Assembly (NCBI GenBank): GCA_905235375.1
Contig: CAJOLH010000010.1
Location: forward strand, 62,001-126,000
From: an uncultured Bacteroidales bacterium
GTDB lineage: Bacteria > Bacteroidota > Bacteroidia > Bacteroidales > UBA3663
Length of the DNA: 64,000 nt
Direction: 5' to 3'
Within the stretch, counting starts at the first letter, position 1. Every line of letters starts with the position of its first letter. Positions 8,434-17,388 of the stretch are shown here, one piece after another. Made by a program: the position numbers and the translations under genes. The notes under the pieces were generated by a model. The model saw nothing but the letters and a program-made list of their open reading frames with translations, searched no databases and was not told the DNA's origin.

Positions 8434-9804
8434 ATGCCCGACAAAGATATGAAAAAGATTATCCTTACTTTCAGTTTCGCCGTTCTGGGCATGATGACCG
8501 GTGCATACGCCCAGCATGATGGTCTGCAGACCGATACGATATATTCCAAGATTGAGAACGACAGTATTGTTTATCTGACAGAACATGTTTCCAACTGGTT
8601 CTTTGGTGCTTCGATAGGAGGCTCTTACTCGATGAGTGAGAATACACGTTTCGGCAACTTCTTCGATATGACTCGCCCCAGTTTCCAGATTCAGGTTGGA
8701 AGAAGTTTCTATCCCCAGTTTGGCTTGCGTCTGACGTTGAATTACCTGACACAGGAAGGACGTGCAGAATGGTCCACTTCAGAATTTCTGGAGAAATGGG
8801 GTGAGCGCGATGGTAATTATCACTTCTCGATGGCGGCAGGTTTCCTCGATGGAGTGGTTGATTTCCATAATATGATTTGGGGTTACAAGGAAAACCGTCG
8901 CTTTAGCCTGAAGGGTTATTTGGGACTTGGCGCATTCTACACTTTCGGTTTTGACGGAAACAAACTCGACTGGCTTGCTAATCCCACGTGGAGGGATTGC
9001 GACTATAATGGTGTTCATCACAACGCGGGCGAACGATTGCCAAGTGGCTATGGATACAAGGTGAATCGTGAGAAGAAATGGTACTTTGCAGGTCATGTCG
9101 GACTCATCGGGGAGTATCACCTCTCTCCAGCATGGAGCGTCAATCTTGATGTGTCGTTCAACGGTACTGACGATGCCTACAACGGTATGCGCTTCCGCCG
9201 TGTATATGATTCTTATGTCGATGTGATGCTTGGTGCCATCTATTATATGAAGGATGCTTCGGGTTATCGTCACCGCAGACCAAGATATATCTACATCGAG
9301 GGTGTCACCGAGCCGATTTCGCCCGATACTACCATCGTGATTGAAAATGTGCATTACAAGGAGATGCTGAAGACTACGGTATCGTTCTATATCGACAAGA
9401 CCTTTGTGACCGATGCGCAGCGTCGTAATGTTCGTTCGGTGGCCAAATTTATGGAAACGCATCCCGATATAGATGTCATCGTCACTGGTTATGCTGATGT
9501 CCAGACCGCTTACCCCAAGTACAACATGATGCTTTCGCAAAAGCGTGCGCAGGCCGTTTATACTATGCTTGTTGATGAATTCAATGTCGATCCCAAGCGA
9601 TTGAGCATGGACTACAAGGGCGATGTGGAGCAACCGTTCGATATCGTCAACGAATGGAACCGTGCCGTTGTGTTCTACATCAAGCCGCATGATTCGAGCT
9701 TCACTCCTTCGGTTGAGGATAAGGCCAACGATATCAAGCTTAATTCGCACGAATCGAAGCGTCTTAACCAGACCGATGACAAGCAGACACGTTCTGCCTA
9801 CTGA
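8434..9804 (+). CDS. Outer-membrane barrel protein with OmpA-family C-terminal domain
   Basis: This protein of up to 456 residues is the complete member of the local paralogue set. The N-terminal barrel starts at SNWFFGASIGG. The C-terminal OmpA domain (about residues 315-425) keeps the key elements: GYADVQTAYPKYN, LSQKRAQAV and NRAVVFYI, with the Asp and Arg expected to bind peptidoglycan. It probably anchors the outer membrane to the cell wall. The signal peptide begins at the second ATG (8449, MKKIILTFSF), which is the more likely start; the ATG at 8434 would add MPDKD and directly abuts the preceding stop. The last 25 residues are polar and charged, outside the domain. Confidence 0.78.
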   Translation: MPDKDMKKIILTFSFAVLGMMTGAYAQHDGLQTDTIYSKIENDSIVYLTEHVSNWFFGASIGGSYSMSENTRFGNFFDMTRPSFQIQVGRSFYPQFGLRLTLNYLTQEGRAEWSTSEFLEKWGERDGNYHFSMAAGFLDGVVDFHNMIWGYKENRRFSLKGYLGLGAFYTFGFDGNKLDWLANPTWRDCDYNGVHHNAGERLPSGYGYKVNREKKWYFAGHVGLIGEYHLSPAWSVNLDVSFNGTDDAYNGMRFRRVYDSYVDVMLGAIYYMKDASGYRHRRPRYIYIEGVTEPISPDTTIVIENVHYKEMLKTTVSFYIDKTFVTDAQRRNVRSVAKFMETHPDIDVIVTGYADVQTAYPKYNMMLSQKRAQAVYTMLVDEFNVDPKRLSMDYKGDVEQPFDIVNEWNRAVVFYIKPHDSSFTPSVEDKANDIKLNSHESKRLNQTDDKQTRSAY

Positions 9805-9847
9805 TTATCACGTGAGTTCAGATGATCCTAATAAGAAAATTCGCATT

Positions 9848-10747
9848 ATGAAAAATATTTCATCTATTTTAGTCGCAGTCCTCTGTCTGGTGTTCCCGAC
9901 AAGTCAGGCATTGGCTCAGATGACGTTTGCCAAGGACGGTCTGCGCTACCATGTGCTCGACGGACAGAATGTCAGTGTTTGCTATGACGACGAAGACTCG
10001 CTCTTCCTTTCGGGACGTGTGGTTATCCCTGAGCAAGTGGTTAATCCTGCTGACGAAATTGCCTATAAGGTAGTTGCTGTGGCCGATACTGCGTTCAAGG
10101 GTTGTGATCTCATCGATGTGCTTGTCCTTCCTGCCAGCCTTCAGCGTTTTGGCGCTCATGCTATCGACCACTGCTTCAATATGGGTAGCTACGAGGTGGC
10201 ATCCGGGTCGCAGTTCTTCAAGACCATCGATGGTGTGCTCTTTTCTGCCGATGGCACAACACTTGTCAGTTGTCCTACGGGCAAAGGCGGTGAATATGTC
10301 TTTCCCAAAGGTGTGAAAACGATGGCTCCGGCTGCATTCTCGACTTGTAAGAATTTCAGCAAAGTGGAACTCCCCGAAGGTCTCAAGGATGTGCCCGACT
10401 ATGCATTCTATGAGTGTTGGGGATTGGTTGACGTCAAGTTTCCTGCTTCGCTCGAAACGATTGGCGCTTATGCTTTCGATGGCACCATTATTCAGTTCCT
10501 TGATTTCGGTAACCGACTGAAGAGCATTGGTAACCATGCTTTCGATCGCTCCTCTATGGTTGAATGTATTTGTCGCTCCGCCACTCCTGCTCATATGGGC
10601 AATGATGTGTTCGGTAACGATATGAACTACACTCGCCTTTATGTCCCTGCAGAAGCGGTAAGCAAGTATAAGAGATCCGCTTGGAGCATTTTCCCGACCA
10701 TCTATCCTGGCACCAGGACACGTCGTTGGATGGGTAGTTATCGTTGA
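9848..10747 (+). CDS. BspA-type leucine-rich repeat surface protein
   Basis: The ATG at 9848 starts a clear signal peptide (MKNISSILVAVLCLVFPTSQ, cleaved after ALAQ); upstream in-frame codons overlap the previous gene and are not used. The remaining sequence holds LRR_5/BspA-like repeats of about 23 residues, recognisable by phrases such as VADTAFKGCDLIDVLVLPAS, MAPAAFSTCKNFSKVELPEG, VPDYAFYECWGLVDVKFPAS and IGNHAFDRSSMVECICRS. The end, TRLYVPAEAVSKYKRSAWS, is the usual closing motif of these proteins. BspA-like proteins act in adhesion or protein-protein contact at the surface. No lipobox or type IX sorting domain is seen. It ends the envelope gene block and is followed by a strong terminator. 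Confidence 0.85.
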   Translation: MKNISSILVAVLCLVFPTSQALAQMTFAKDGLRYHVLDGQNVSVCYDDEDSLFLSGRVVIPEQVVNPADEIAYKVVAVADTAFKGCDLIDVLVLPASLQRFGAHAIDHCFNMGSYEVASGSQFFKTIDGVLFSADGTTLVSCPTGKGGEYVFPKGVKTMAPAAFSTCKNFSKVELPEGLKDVPDYAFYECWGLVDVKFPASLETIGAYAFDGTIIQFLDFGNRLKSIGNHAFDRSSMVECICRSATPAHMGNDVFGNDMNYTRLYVPAEAVSKYKRSAWSIFPTIYPGTRTRRWMGSYR

Positions 10748-10771
10748 TAAGGGTCTGTCAATCGTTCAAGT

Positions 10772-10814
10772 GGCATTGAAGAGATGTTTATGTTCTTCAA
10801 TGCCCTTTTTCTTT
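10772..10814 (+). terminator. Rho-independent terminator
   Basis: An 11-bp perfect stem, GGCATTGAAGA (10772-10782) with TCTTCAATGCC (10794-10804), is followed by CTTTTTCTTT. It closes the envelope block. Confidence 0.9.
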
Positions 10815-10876
10815 GATTTTTGTGTCGAAAACAGTAAATTTCATTCAAAAAATTATCGTTGTTTCGAAAAAATCTG

Positions 10877-10885
10877 TATCTTTGC
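10877..10885 (+). promoter_or_regulatory. -7 element for the glycosyltransferase operon
   Basis: TATCTTTGC is a perfect Bacteroidota -7 element, 29 bp before the ATG at 10915. The TTG at 10859-10861 is closer than usual, so the -33 element is weak. Confidence 0.7.
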
Positions 10886-10914
10886 ACCTAAATTATACAT
10901 TATTTACTATTTAA

Positions 10915-12288
10915 ATGATATATCACGCCACTTCTAAACCGGTTCTTATCCATGAGTCAGAGCATTGTGCTTTGGCATTGTTGCCTGCGATTTGTTCTTC
11001 CGATGATGTTCGTGCCTTGCGCCAGAACCTGTCGGCACTCGAAGCGAAGTGGGTAGTCCTTCAACTTGTTCATGGCAAACTGGAACTGACAGCACAGGAA
11101 CTGATGCGTATGATTGCTGTGCTGAAGGACACTGGGCGACGTATGCTTTATTCCGATTTTCGACAAGGTGGAGCAGACCGTTGTGAGTGCATCGACTATC
11201 AGGAGGGATCACTGCGCGATGACTTTGATTTTGGCCCAGTCGTCTTGCTTAAGGCCGATGCGTTCGATTGTGTCGATGACTTTGCCCAATATAGATTTGG
11301 TGCTTTCTATGATTTGCGTCTTCAGAGTTGTGGATGCAAACCTTTTCTCCCGTTCCATTTGAACGAATATCTCTATACGTTCTATCCTGAGAACATGAGT
11401 AGCGGTTCGCAGTTTGATTACGTCAATCCGCGCAATCGTGAGGTCCAGCTCGAATATGAAGTTGTGCTGACACGATGGCTGGACAAGTGTGGCGGGCTGA
11501 TTACAACTGGGGTGCTTAAGCCAGCCGAACCTTTGCCAATCGACGATGATCGTCCATTGGCAAGTGTGGTCATCCCCGTATTTAATCGCGTTCGTACGAT
11601 TGGCGATGCCGTTTGTTCTGCACTTCAGCAGCAGACCGACTTCGCTTACAATGTCATTGTGGTAGATAATCATAGCACCGACGGTACCACCGCCGTCCTT
11701 GCCCAACTTGCCGAGAAGGACCAGCGGGTGGTTCATCTTATTCCCGAAGAGAAGACACTCCTAATCGGAGGATGCTGGAACATGGCCATTGGCTCGCCTC
11801 AGTGTGGTCATTATGTTGTGCAGCTTGATAGCGATGATATGTATTCCAGTTCAACTTCCTTGCAACGGATGGTCGATGCCTTCAGCCAGCAGAACTGCAT
11901 GGCGGTGGTCGGCAGTTATCGCCTCACCGATTTCGACCTTAACGAACTTCCTCCTGGAGTCATTGATCATCGCGAATGGACATCCGAAAACGGAATGAAC
12001 AACGCCCTCCGTATCAACGGCCTGGGTGCGCCGCGTGCTTTCCGTCGTGACCTCTTGGTTCAGTATCCTTTGCCCAACACAAGCTACGGAGAGGATTATG
12101 CTGCCATGTTGCGCATTACGCGCGAGTATCGTCTCGGTCGAATCTATGAACCATTGTATGATTGTCGTCGCTGGAGCGGCAATAGTGATGCGTCCTTGAG
12201 CCGTGAGAAGATCAATCGCAACAATCTTTATAAGGATAGCATCCGTACCATCGAACTCATTGCCCGTTGTCATCGCTTGGAAAAATAA
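10915..12288 (+). CDS. Family 2 glycosyltransferase with N-terminal extension
   Basis: The GT-A domain starts near residue 217 with [11 protein letters not shown], followed by VDNHSTDGT and the nucleotide-sugar/metal motif QLDSDD (D305 region). This is typical of inverting GT2 enzymes that use UDP- or GDP-sugars. It is preceded by about 215 residues with no recognised domain, perhaps an accessory or truncated sugar-related domain. No membrane segment is visible, so the protein is cytosolic or peripheral. The stop is 10 bp before the DUF4922-SpoIID gene, so the two form an operon. The acceptor is unknown; the SpoIID partner suggests a link to cell-wall glycans. Confidence 0.85.
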   Translation: MIYHATSKPVLIHESEHCALALLPAICSSDDVRALRQNLSALEAKWVVLQLVHGKLELTAQELMRMIAVLKDTGRRMLYSDFRQGGADRCECIDYQEGSLRDDFDFGPVVLLKADAFDCVDDFAQYRFGAFYDLRLQSCGCKPFLPFHLNEYLYTFYPENMSSGSQFDYVNPRNREVQLEYEVVLTRWLDKCGGLITTGVLKPAEPLPIDDDRPLASVVIPVFNRVRTIGDAVCSALQQQTDFAYNVIVVDNHSTDGTTAVLAQLAEKDQRVVHLIPEEKTLLIGGCWNMAIGSPQCGHYVVQLDSDDMYSSSTSLQRMVDAFSQQNCMAVVGSYRLTDFDLNELPPGVIDHREWTSENGMNNALRINGLGAPRAFRRDLLVQYPLPNTSYGEDYAAMLRITREYRLGRIYEPLYDCRRWSGNSDASLSREKINRNNLYKDSIRTIELIARCHRLEK

Positions 12289-12298
12289 CTTATTCACT

Positions 12299-14389
12299 AT
12301 GCTTGATCTGAATGTGCTTTTTGAGCAACAGATGGCCGAATGGCCCGAATGTCGTGAGCATTATGAGCAGCTGTTGAGTGCTGGGCGTCGCACCCTCGTT
12401 CTCGATGGCCACGAATATCTGTTGGCATATAATCCCGGACGTTCGAAAAGTGCCAAGGCACTTATCGTTAACGGAAAGCCCATGACGATGTCGGCTGAGC
12501 AGAATACTGGTACTCGTCCCTGTTTCCTATGCGAACATGCCCTGCCTGAGCAGCAGCTGAAAGTTGTGGTCGATACCTTGCCCATGCATCATCAGTATAT
12601 GGTGGCTGTAAATCCCTTCCCGATCGTTGATCATCATTTTACGATCATCAGTAAGGAGCATGTGCGTCAGGACTTCAAGGGCAGGATGTGGGACATGGCA
12701 TTCTTTGCAGACCTCTTCCCCGATTACCTTATCTTCTTCAATGGTGCCTGTTCAGGGGCCAGCGCTCCCGACCACATGCACTTTCAGGCGGTTCCTAAGA
12801 GTTCCGTACCGTTGATCGGATGGGGCGAGGACATCCGAACACAGTTAGGAGTAACCCAACACGTCCCTCATATCGAGGATTCCGACCATAAGAACATTGT
12901 GACATGGACTGAGGGCAGTGTGGCCTATTGGCTGGTGATCGATCGCAAGGCGCATCGTCCGTCACAATATTTCCTTGACGATGACAATCCATCGAAAGTA
13001 ATCTTTAGTCCTGCGAGTCTGGAGTTCTGCGGATTGATACCTTTGTGTCGAGAGGAGGATTTCAATAAGCTTACTCCTGATATCCTTCGCGACATGATGA
13101 ATCAATGCTACAAGCTGGAACCTATGCTCCATGTCGGAGTGATGGAAGGCAAGGAGATCCGATTCTCAGCCGACGAACGCGTCCATGCCATGCATTATGT
13201 GGATGAGGACTGCATGAAGGATGTTCTTGACTACAGTTCCAACCGAGTTGAGGTTCAGGAGATGCAGGAGTATTGGACGCATACCGAACCCTTTACGCTC
13301 GAAGGTGTCACTATTGGCAAACAGTTTCACTGGCAACAGTGCGAAGACCAGGTGTTCCGTGGTTCTTTGCATATCATTGCGCGCGAAGGGCAACTCCATG
13401 CCATCAATCTTGTCCCGGTCGAGCAATACTTGGCCAGCGTGATTTCGTCCGAGATGGCTGCCACCAACAGTTTGGAACTCCTCAAGGCACACGCCATCAT
13501 CAGCCGCAGCTGGGTGTTGAGACAAATACATTCCACAAAACAAAACAGCAAGAGCGGGTCTCTCGCCACGCTCTCAACGGGAGACCCAGGGAGTGAGGCG
13601 GTTGGGGCAGGTGCTGAGGTTTTTATCAAATATTGGGATCACACCGACCATCATCTGTATGATGTCTGTGCCGACGATCATTGTCAGCGTTATCAGGGCA
13701 TCACACGACAGGTGTCGCCCCTCGTTGAAGATGCCATCCGGGCAACACGCGGCATCGTCCTGACCGATGTTGACGGTAAGATCTGCGATGCTCGTTTCAG
13801 CAAATGTTGCGGTGGCCGAACCGAACTATTCAGCACTTGCTGGCAGGATGCAGATTTCGACTATTTGCGTGCGGTCGATGATCCCTATTGTTCTCCCGCC
13901 TTTATCGAGACTCTTCCTGGTGGAATGCAGGCTGTACTGCAACAGGTGCTTAACAATTATGATCAGCAGACCGCAGATTTTCACGATTGGCAGGTCGATT
14001 ACACCCAAGTGGAGTTGTCGGCATTGGTAGAAGAGAAACTGTCGCTTGGATTAGGCACTATTCAGCATCTGATGCCTGCCGAGAGGGGCACCTCGGGAAG
14101 AATCAAGCTCTTGAAGATTGTGGGCAGCGAAAAGACTATTGTAATAGGGAAGGAGCTGCTCATCCGTAAGGCACTTTCAAAGAGCCACCTCTATAGTTCG
14201 TGGTTCGACGTTGAGGAGAAGTTGTGCGACGAAGATGGCTCGATACACTTCCTCCTGAGGGGACACGGATGGGGACATGGAGTAGGCCTCTGTCAAATTG
14301 GTGCAGCAGCTATGGCTATTAAGGGCTTCAGTGCCGAAGAGATTCTTGCCCACTATTACCCTGGTGCTCGATTTACAACACTTTATTAG
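12299..14389 (+). CDS. DUF4922 (HIT-like) and SpoIID/LytB domain fusion protein
   Basis: The ATG at 12299 follows the glycosyltransferase stop by 10 bp and gives 696 residues. The N-terminal half is a DUF4922 domain, related to the HIT/GalT fold, with GTRPCFLCEHALPEQQ, a conserved HHFTII segment and the histidine triad-like APDHMHFQ. The C-terminal half is SpoIID/LytB-like, with VEQYLASVISSEMAATNS, AHAIISRSWVLRQI and the hallmark HGWGHGVGLCQIGAAAMA. SpoIID is a lytic transglycosylase acting on peptidoglycan stripped of its peptides. No signal peptide is visible, which is odd for a wall hydrolase, so either export is unusual or the substrate is a cytosolic glycan intermediate. This fusion is known from other Bacteroidales, but its function is not established. 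Confidence 0.85.
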   Translation: MLDLNVLFEQQMAEWPECREHYEQLLSAGRRTLVLDGHEYLLAYNPGRSKSAKALIVNGKPMTMSAEQNTGTRPCFLCEHALPEQQLKVVVDTLPMHHQYMVAVNPFPIVDHHFTIISKEHVRQDFKGRMWDMAFFADLFPDYLIFFNGACSGASAPDHMHFQAVPKSSVPLIGWGEDIRTQLGVTQHVPHIEDSDHKNIVTWTEGSVAYWLVIDRKAHRPSQYFLDDDNPSKVIFSPASLEFCGLIPLCREEDFNKLTPDILRDMMNQCYKLEPMLHVGVMEGKEIRFSADERVHAMHYVDEDCMKDVLDYSSNRVEVQEMQEYWTHTEPFTLEGVTIGKQFHWQQCEDQVFRGSLHIIAREGQLHAINLVPVEQYLASVISSEMAATNSLELLKAHAIISRSWVLRQIHSTKQNSKSGSLATLSTGDPGSEAVGAGAEVFIKYWDHTDHHLYDVCADDHCQRYQGITRQVSPLVEDAIRATRGIVLTDVDGKICDARFSKCCGGRTELFSTCWQDADFDYLRAVDDPYCSPAFIETLPGGMQAVLQQVLNNYDQQTADFHDWQVDYTQVELSALVEEKLSLGLGTIQHLMPAERGTSGRIKLLKIVGSEKTIVIGKELLIRKALSKSHLYSSWFDVEEKLCDEDGSIHFLLRGHGWGHGVGLCQIGAAAMAIKGFSAEEILAHYYPGARFTTLY

Positions 14390-14493
14390 GATTGGACTTT
14401 CCTCCTTATTCTTCAAGCAAAGGAGATGCTCCATTTAATCCTCATTAACCTCCATTTAATTCCTTTTTTACACCTTTTTTACACCCCAAATAA

Positions 14494-14931
14494 ATGATAC
14501 TCTCCGACAAATGGTTCACTGCAATCTCGCAGAACGAAGACAACACAATCACATACATCTCGGGTCGTTCCGATATCGAAGCATGGATTCAGCAAGGCAA
14601 GATGAAGGAGCGCATCGAGGTGACATGGCATTACGAAAAGGATGAACAGGGACTTCCTGCCAACGACAAGGAAGCACAGATTATGGAAGCTGTGCAGGAC
14701 CGCCTGCAGGCTGCCATGGAGAAGGACAAGCTCGCCATCTTGACCGGTGTTTATACGGGTCAGGGAAAACGGGACATGGTCTTCATCTGTCGCAATAACA
14801 AGGCATTCGGCGAACGTCTCAATGAAGCCTTGGCGGGACTTCCCGAACTACCTATCACCATCTACGCCGAACTCGATCCCGAAAACGAAGAGTACAAGTC
14901 GTTGCTCGAAATCAAGGGCGAAGATGATTAA
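14494..14931 (+). CDS. DUF695 domain-containing protein
   Basis: This 145-residue acidic cytosolic protein resembles the DUF695 family: WFTAISQNEDNTITYISGR at the start, then EVTWHYEKDEQGLP and AILTGVYTGQGKRDMVFICRN. The family has no established biochemical role; some members are linked to ribonuclease-related proteins. It is 33 bp upstream of the metallo-hydrolase gene and apparently co-transcribed with it and miaA. No promoter element is obvious in the 104 bp upstream, so it may depend on readthrough from the glycosyltransferase operon. Confidence 0.8.
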   Translation: MILSDKWFTAISQNEDNTITYISGRSDIEAWIQQGKMKERIEVTWHYEKDEQGLPANDKEAQIMEAVQDRLQAAMEKDKLAILTGVYTGQGKRDMVFICRNNKAFGERLNEALAGLPELPITIYAELDPENEEYKSLLEIKGEDD

Positions 14932-14964
14932 GATTTCTTTCACTCCCCTTCAATTCCCTTCTAA

Positions 14965-15768
14965 ATGAAGATTACCATCTTAGGAAGCGGCACCAGCATC
15001 GGCGTGCCCATGCCAACCTGCGACTGTGAGGTTTGTAAAAGCAATGACCCGCATGACAACCGTTTGCGTTGCAGTGCATTGGTACACACCGACGATGAGA
15101 AGGATATCCTGATCGATTGCGGTCCTGATTTTCGCCTTCAGGCCTTGCGTGCCGACATCAAGAAACTCGACGCACTCTTGCTCACCCACAATCATTTCGA
15201 CCATTGTTATGGCCTCGATGATTTACGCCCCTGGGCATATTGGACCCCTCTTCCGACATACGCTGACAAGGGAATGAGCCAGTCGTTGCTTACACGTTGG
15301 GATTATATCTTTGTGCATCAATATCCAGGCGTGCCTAAACTCGTGCTTCACACTGTACATCCAAGTCAGAATGATGTCTTCAAAGTTGGGGAAACAGAGG
15401 TGACTCCCATACGTTGCTATCATGGCGAACTGCCAATCTTAGGCTATCGAATAGGTGCCTTAGGATACATCACCGATTGTACGAAGATACACGAACGGGA
15501 TCTCTTGAAGCTCAGAGGAATCGACACGCTGATAATCGATGCCCTTCGTTGGAAAGAGCATCCCACGCATTACAGTGTGGCACAGGCAATGGTTATCGTG
15601 GAGTGTCTGAAGCCGCGCCAGACATTCTTTACCCACATGAGCCACGATATGGGTCTTCATGCCGACTTCGAACGGAGATTGAGCGGGGAACTCTCCAGAC
15701 TCTTCCCGCAGGAATTGCTCGATACGGTTCATTTAGCCTACGATCAGCAAGAAATAATAGTGAATTGA
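14965..15768 (+). CDS. PhnP-like metallo-beta-lactamase-fold hydrolase
   Basis: The 267-residue enzyme has the MBL-fold signature THNHFDH (74-80), the early GSGTSIGVP motif and the later metal ligands in YHGELP, YITDC and HMSHDMG. A Cys cluster C19-x-C21-x2-C24 near the N-terminus matches the structural zinc site of PhnP-type phosphodiesterases, which cleave cyclic ribose phosphates. No other phosphonate genes are nearby, so the role is more likely general phosphodiesterase activity. The stop codon is 2 bp before the miaA start, implying coupled expression with a tRNA-modification gene. Confidence 0.85.
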   Translation: MKITILGSGTSIGVPMPTCDCEVCKSNDPHDNRLRCSALVHTDDEKDILIDCGPDFRLQALRADIKKLDALLLTHNHFDHCYGLDDLRPWAYWTPLPTYADKGMSQSLLTRWDYIFVHQYPGVPKLVLHTVHPSQNDVFKVGETEVTPIRCYHGELPILGYRIGALGYITDCTKIHERDLLKLRGIDTLIIDALRWKEHPTHYSVAQAMVIVECLKPRQTFFTHMSHDMGLHADFERRLSGELSRLFPQELLDTVHLAYDQQEIIVN

Positions 15769-15770
15769 AG

Positions 15771-16724
15771 ATGATTACAATCGTAGGACCTACAGCCAGC
15801 GGCAAGACACGATTGGCCGTCGATGTCGCCTTGGCATACGATACCGAGGTGATATCTGCCGATTCGCGTCAGGTCTATCGCGACATGACCTTGGGCACGG
15901 GCAAGGACTTGGAGGATTACCTCGTGCGCGATGATGCCGGAAACATCGTCAGGCAGGTGAAGTGCCATCTTATCGACATTCGTGAGCCGGGTTACAAATA
16001 CTCCATTTACGAGTTTCAACGTGATTTCCATCGTGTCTATGACGATATGCTTAGTCGAGGACTTTTGCCTGTGATGTGTGGCGGTTCAGGTCTTTACGTC
16101 GAGTCGATATTGCGGGGCTACGAGATGCATGAGGTGCCTGAGAACGCCGAACTGCGGAAGCAGCTTGACGAAAAATCGTTGGAAGAACTCACCGAAATTC
16201 TCAAGACTTACAAGACGCTCCACAATCAGACCGACACAGACACTCGCAAACGTGCCATTCGCGAGATTGAGATCCGTGACTATTATCGCACACATGCCGA
16301 GCAACTTACTGGTTATCCTGCGGTCAAGAGCCTTGTAGTGGGTACCGAAGTGGATCGTGACGTGCGACGTGAACGTATTTCTCGGCGTCTGCGCGAACGG
16401 CTCGATGCAGGTATGGTGGATGAGGTGCGCCGTCTCTTGGACGAACGTCATATACCGCCAGAAGACCTGATCTACTATGGTCTTGAATATAAATATCTCA
16501 CTCTTTACCTCATTGGAGAACTCTCATACGATGAGATGTATCGCCAGCTCGAAATTGCTATCCATCAGTTTGCCAAACGACAGATGACGTGGTTTCGTGG
16601 CATGGAGCGTCGTGGCATACCTATTCATTGGATTCCCGCTGAGCTTTCGCGGGAAGAGAAGGTCGCTCGTGTGCAGGAATTATACAGATCTTTCATTTTT
16701 GCACAGAATGAGCTCAAAATATGA
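15771..16724 (+). CDS. miaA: tRNA dimethylallyltransferase
   Basis: MiaA transfers a dimethylallyl group to N6 of A37 in tRNAs reading UNN codons. The 318 residues match the family. Visible motifs are the P-loop IVGPTASGKT, the substrate-binding SADSRQVYRDM, the MCGGSGLYV motif, DTRKRAIREIE, and the C-terminal IHQFAKRQMTWFRG. The ATG at 15771 sits 2 bp after the preceding stop; the frame stays open further upstream but overlaps that gene. It is the last gene of its operon and is followed, 39 bp on, by array A. Confidence 0.95.
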   Translation: MITIVGPTASGKTRLAVDVALAYDTEVISADSRQVYRDMTLGTGKDLEDYLVRDDAGNIVRQVKCHLIDIREPGYKYSIYEFQRDFHRVYDDMLSRGLLPVMCGGSGLYVESILRGYEMHEVPENAELRKQLDEKSLEELTEILKTYKTLHNQTDTDTRKRAIREIEIRDYYRTHAEQLTGYPAVKSLVVGTEVDRDVRRERISRRLRERLDAGMVDEVRRLLDERHIPPEDLIYYGLEYKYLTLYLIGELSYDEMYRQLEIAIHQFAKRQMTWFRGMERRGIPIHWIPAELSREEKVARVQELYRSFIFAQNELKI

Positions 16725-16763
16725 CATCGGAGCATCAAATTGTGAATTAAGGAACTTCGATAG

Positions 16764-17300
16764 GAAATGGAGCGCCTACGTCCGTAGATGCTCCATTTCT
16801 GATAGAATATAGAACGTGAACGTCCGTAGGCGTCCCATTTCCGACTGCAAATGGAGCGTCAACGTCCCTACGCGTTCCATTTCCGATAGCAAATGGATCG
16901 TCAACGTCCCTACGCGTTCCATTTCCGATAGCAAATGGAGCGTCAACGTCCGTAGGCGTCCCATTTCCGACAGAAGATGGAGCGTCAACGTCCGTAGGCG
17001 TCCCATTTCCGACAGAAGATGGAGCGTCAACGTCCGTAGGCGTTCCATTTCCGACAGAAGATGGAGCGTCAACGTCCCTACGCGTTCCATTTCCGATAGC
17101 AAATGGATCGTGAACGTCCGTAGGCGTTCCATTTCCGATAGCAAATGGATCGTCAACGTCCCTACGCGTTCCATTTCCGATAGCAAATGGAGCGTCAACG
17201 TCCCTACGCGTTCCATTTCCGACAGCAAACGGATCGTCAACGTCCGTAGGCGTTCCATTTCCAATAGAATATGGAGCGCCTACGTTCGCAGACGCTCCAT
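16764..17300. repeat. Array A: 13 tandem 42-bp palindromic units
   Basis: Thirteen units repeat with an exact 42-bp period; the CCATTT landmark recurs at 16793, 16835, 16877 and so on to 17255, with a diverged last copy at 17297. Each unit has an outer inverted repeat (AAATGGAGCG with CGTTCCATTT), an inner core AACGTCC-NNNN-GCGTT, and an 8-base linker CCGATAGC or CCGACAGA. The central tetranucleotide is GTAG in units 2, 5, 6, 7, 9 and 12 and its reverse complement CTAC in units 3, 4, 8, 10 and 11. The end units are the most diverged, and unit 1 is the cleanest palindrome (CTACGTCCGTAG core). Both strands are open because 42 is a multiple of 3, but most differences between units change the amino acid, so it does not look coding. 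It fills the 664-bp gap between convergent miaA and the GH3 gene. Confidence 0.95.
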
Positions 17301-17388
17301 ATATTCCGTGAATGGATAAATTGCCTTATATGTCAACGTATTTCACCTTGTGGCAAGGCAGACTTGCGTTGATTCCGAAGTTTCAGTC

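Noticed and set aside
16764-17300. Array A as a CRISPR array
   Set aside because: The whole 42-bp unit repeats, there are no unique spacers, and no cas gene is in the window.
16776-17319. Long open frames on both strands of array A encoding 14-residue repeats
   Set aside because: They are open only because the unit is a multiple of 3 without stops; differences between units mostly change amino acids and no start signal is present.
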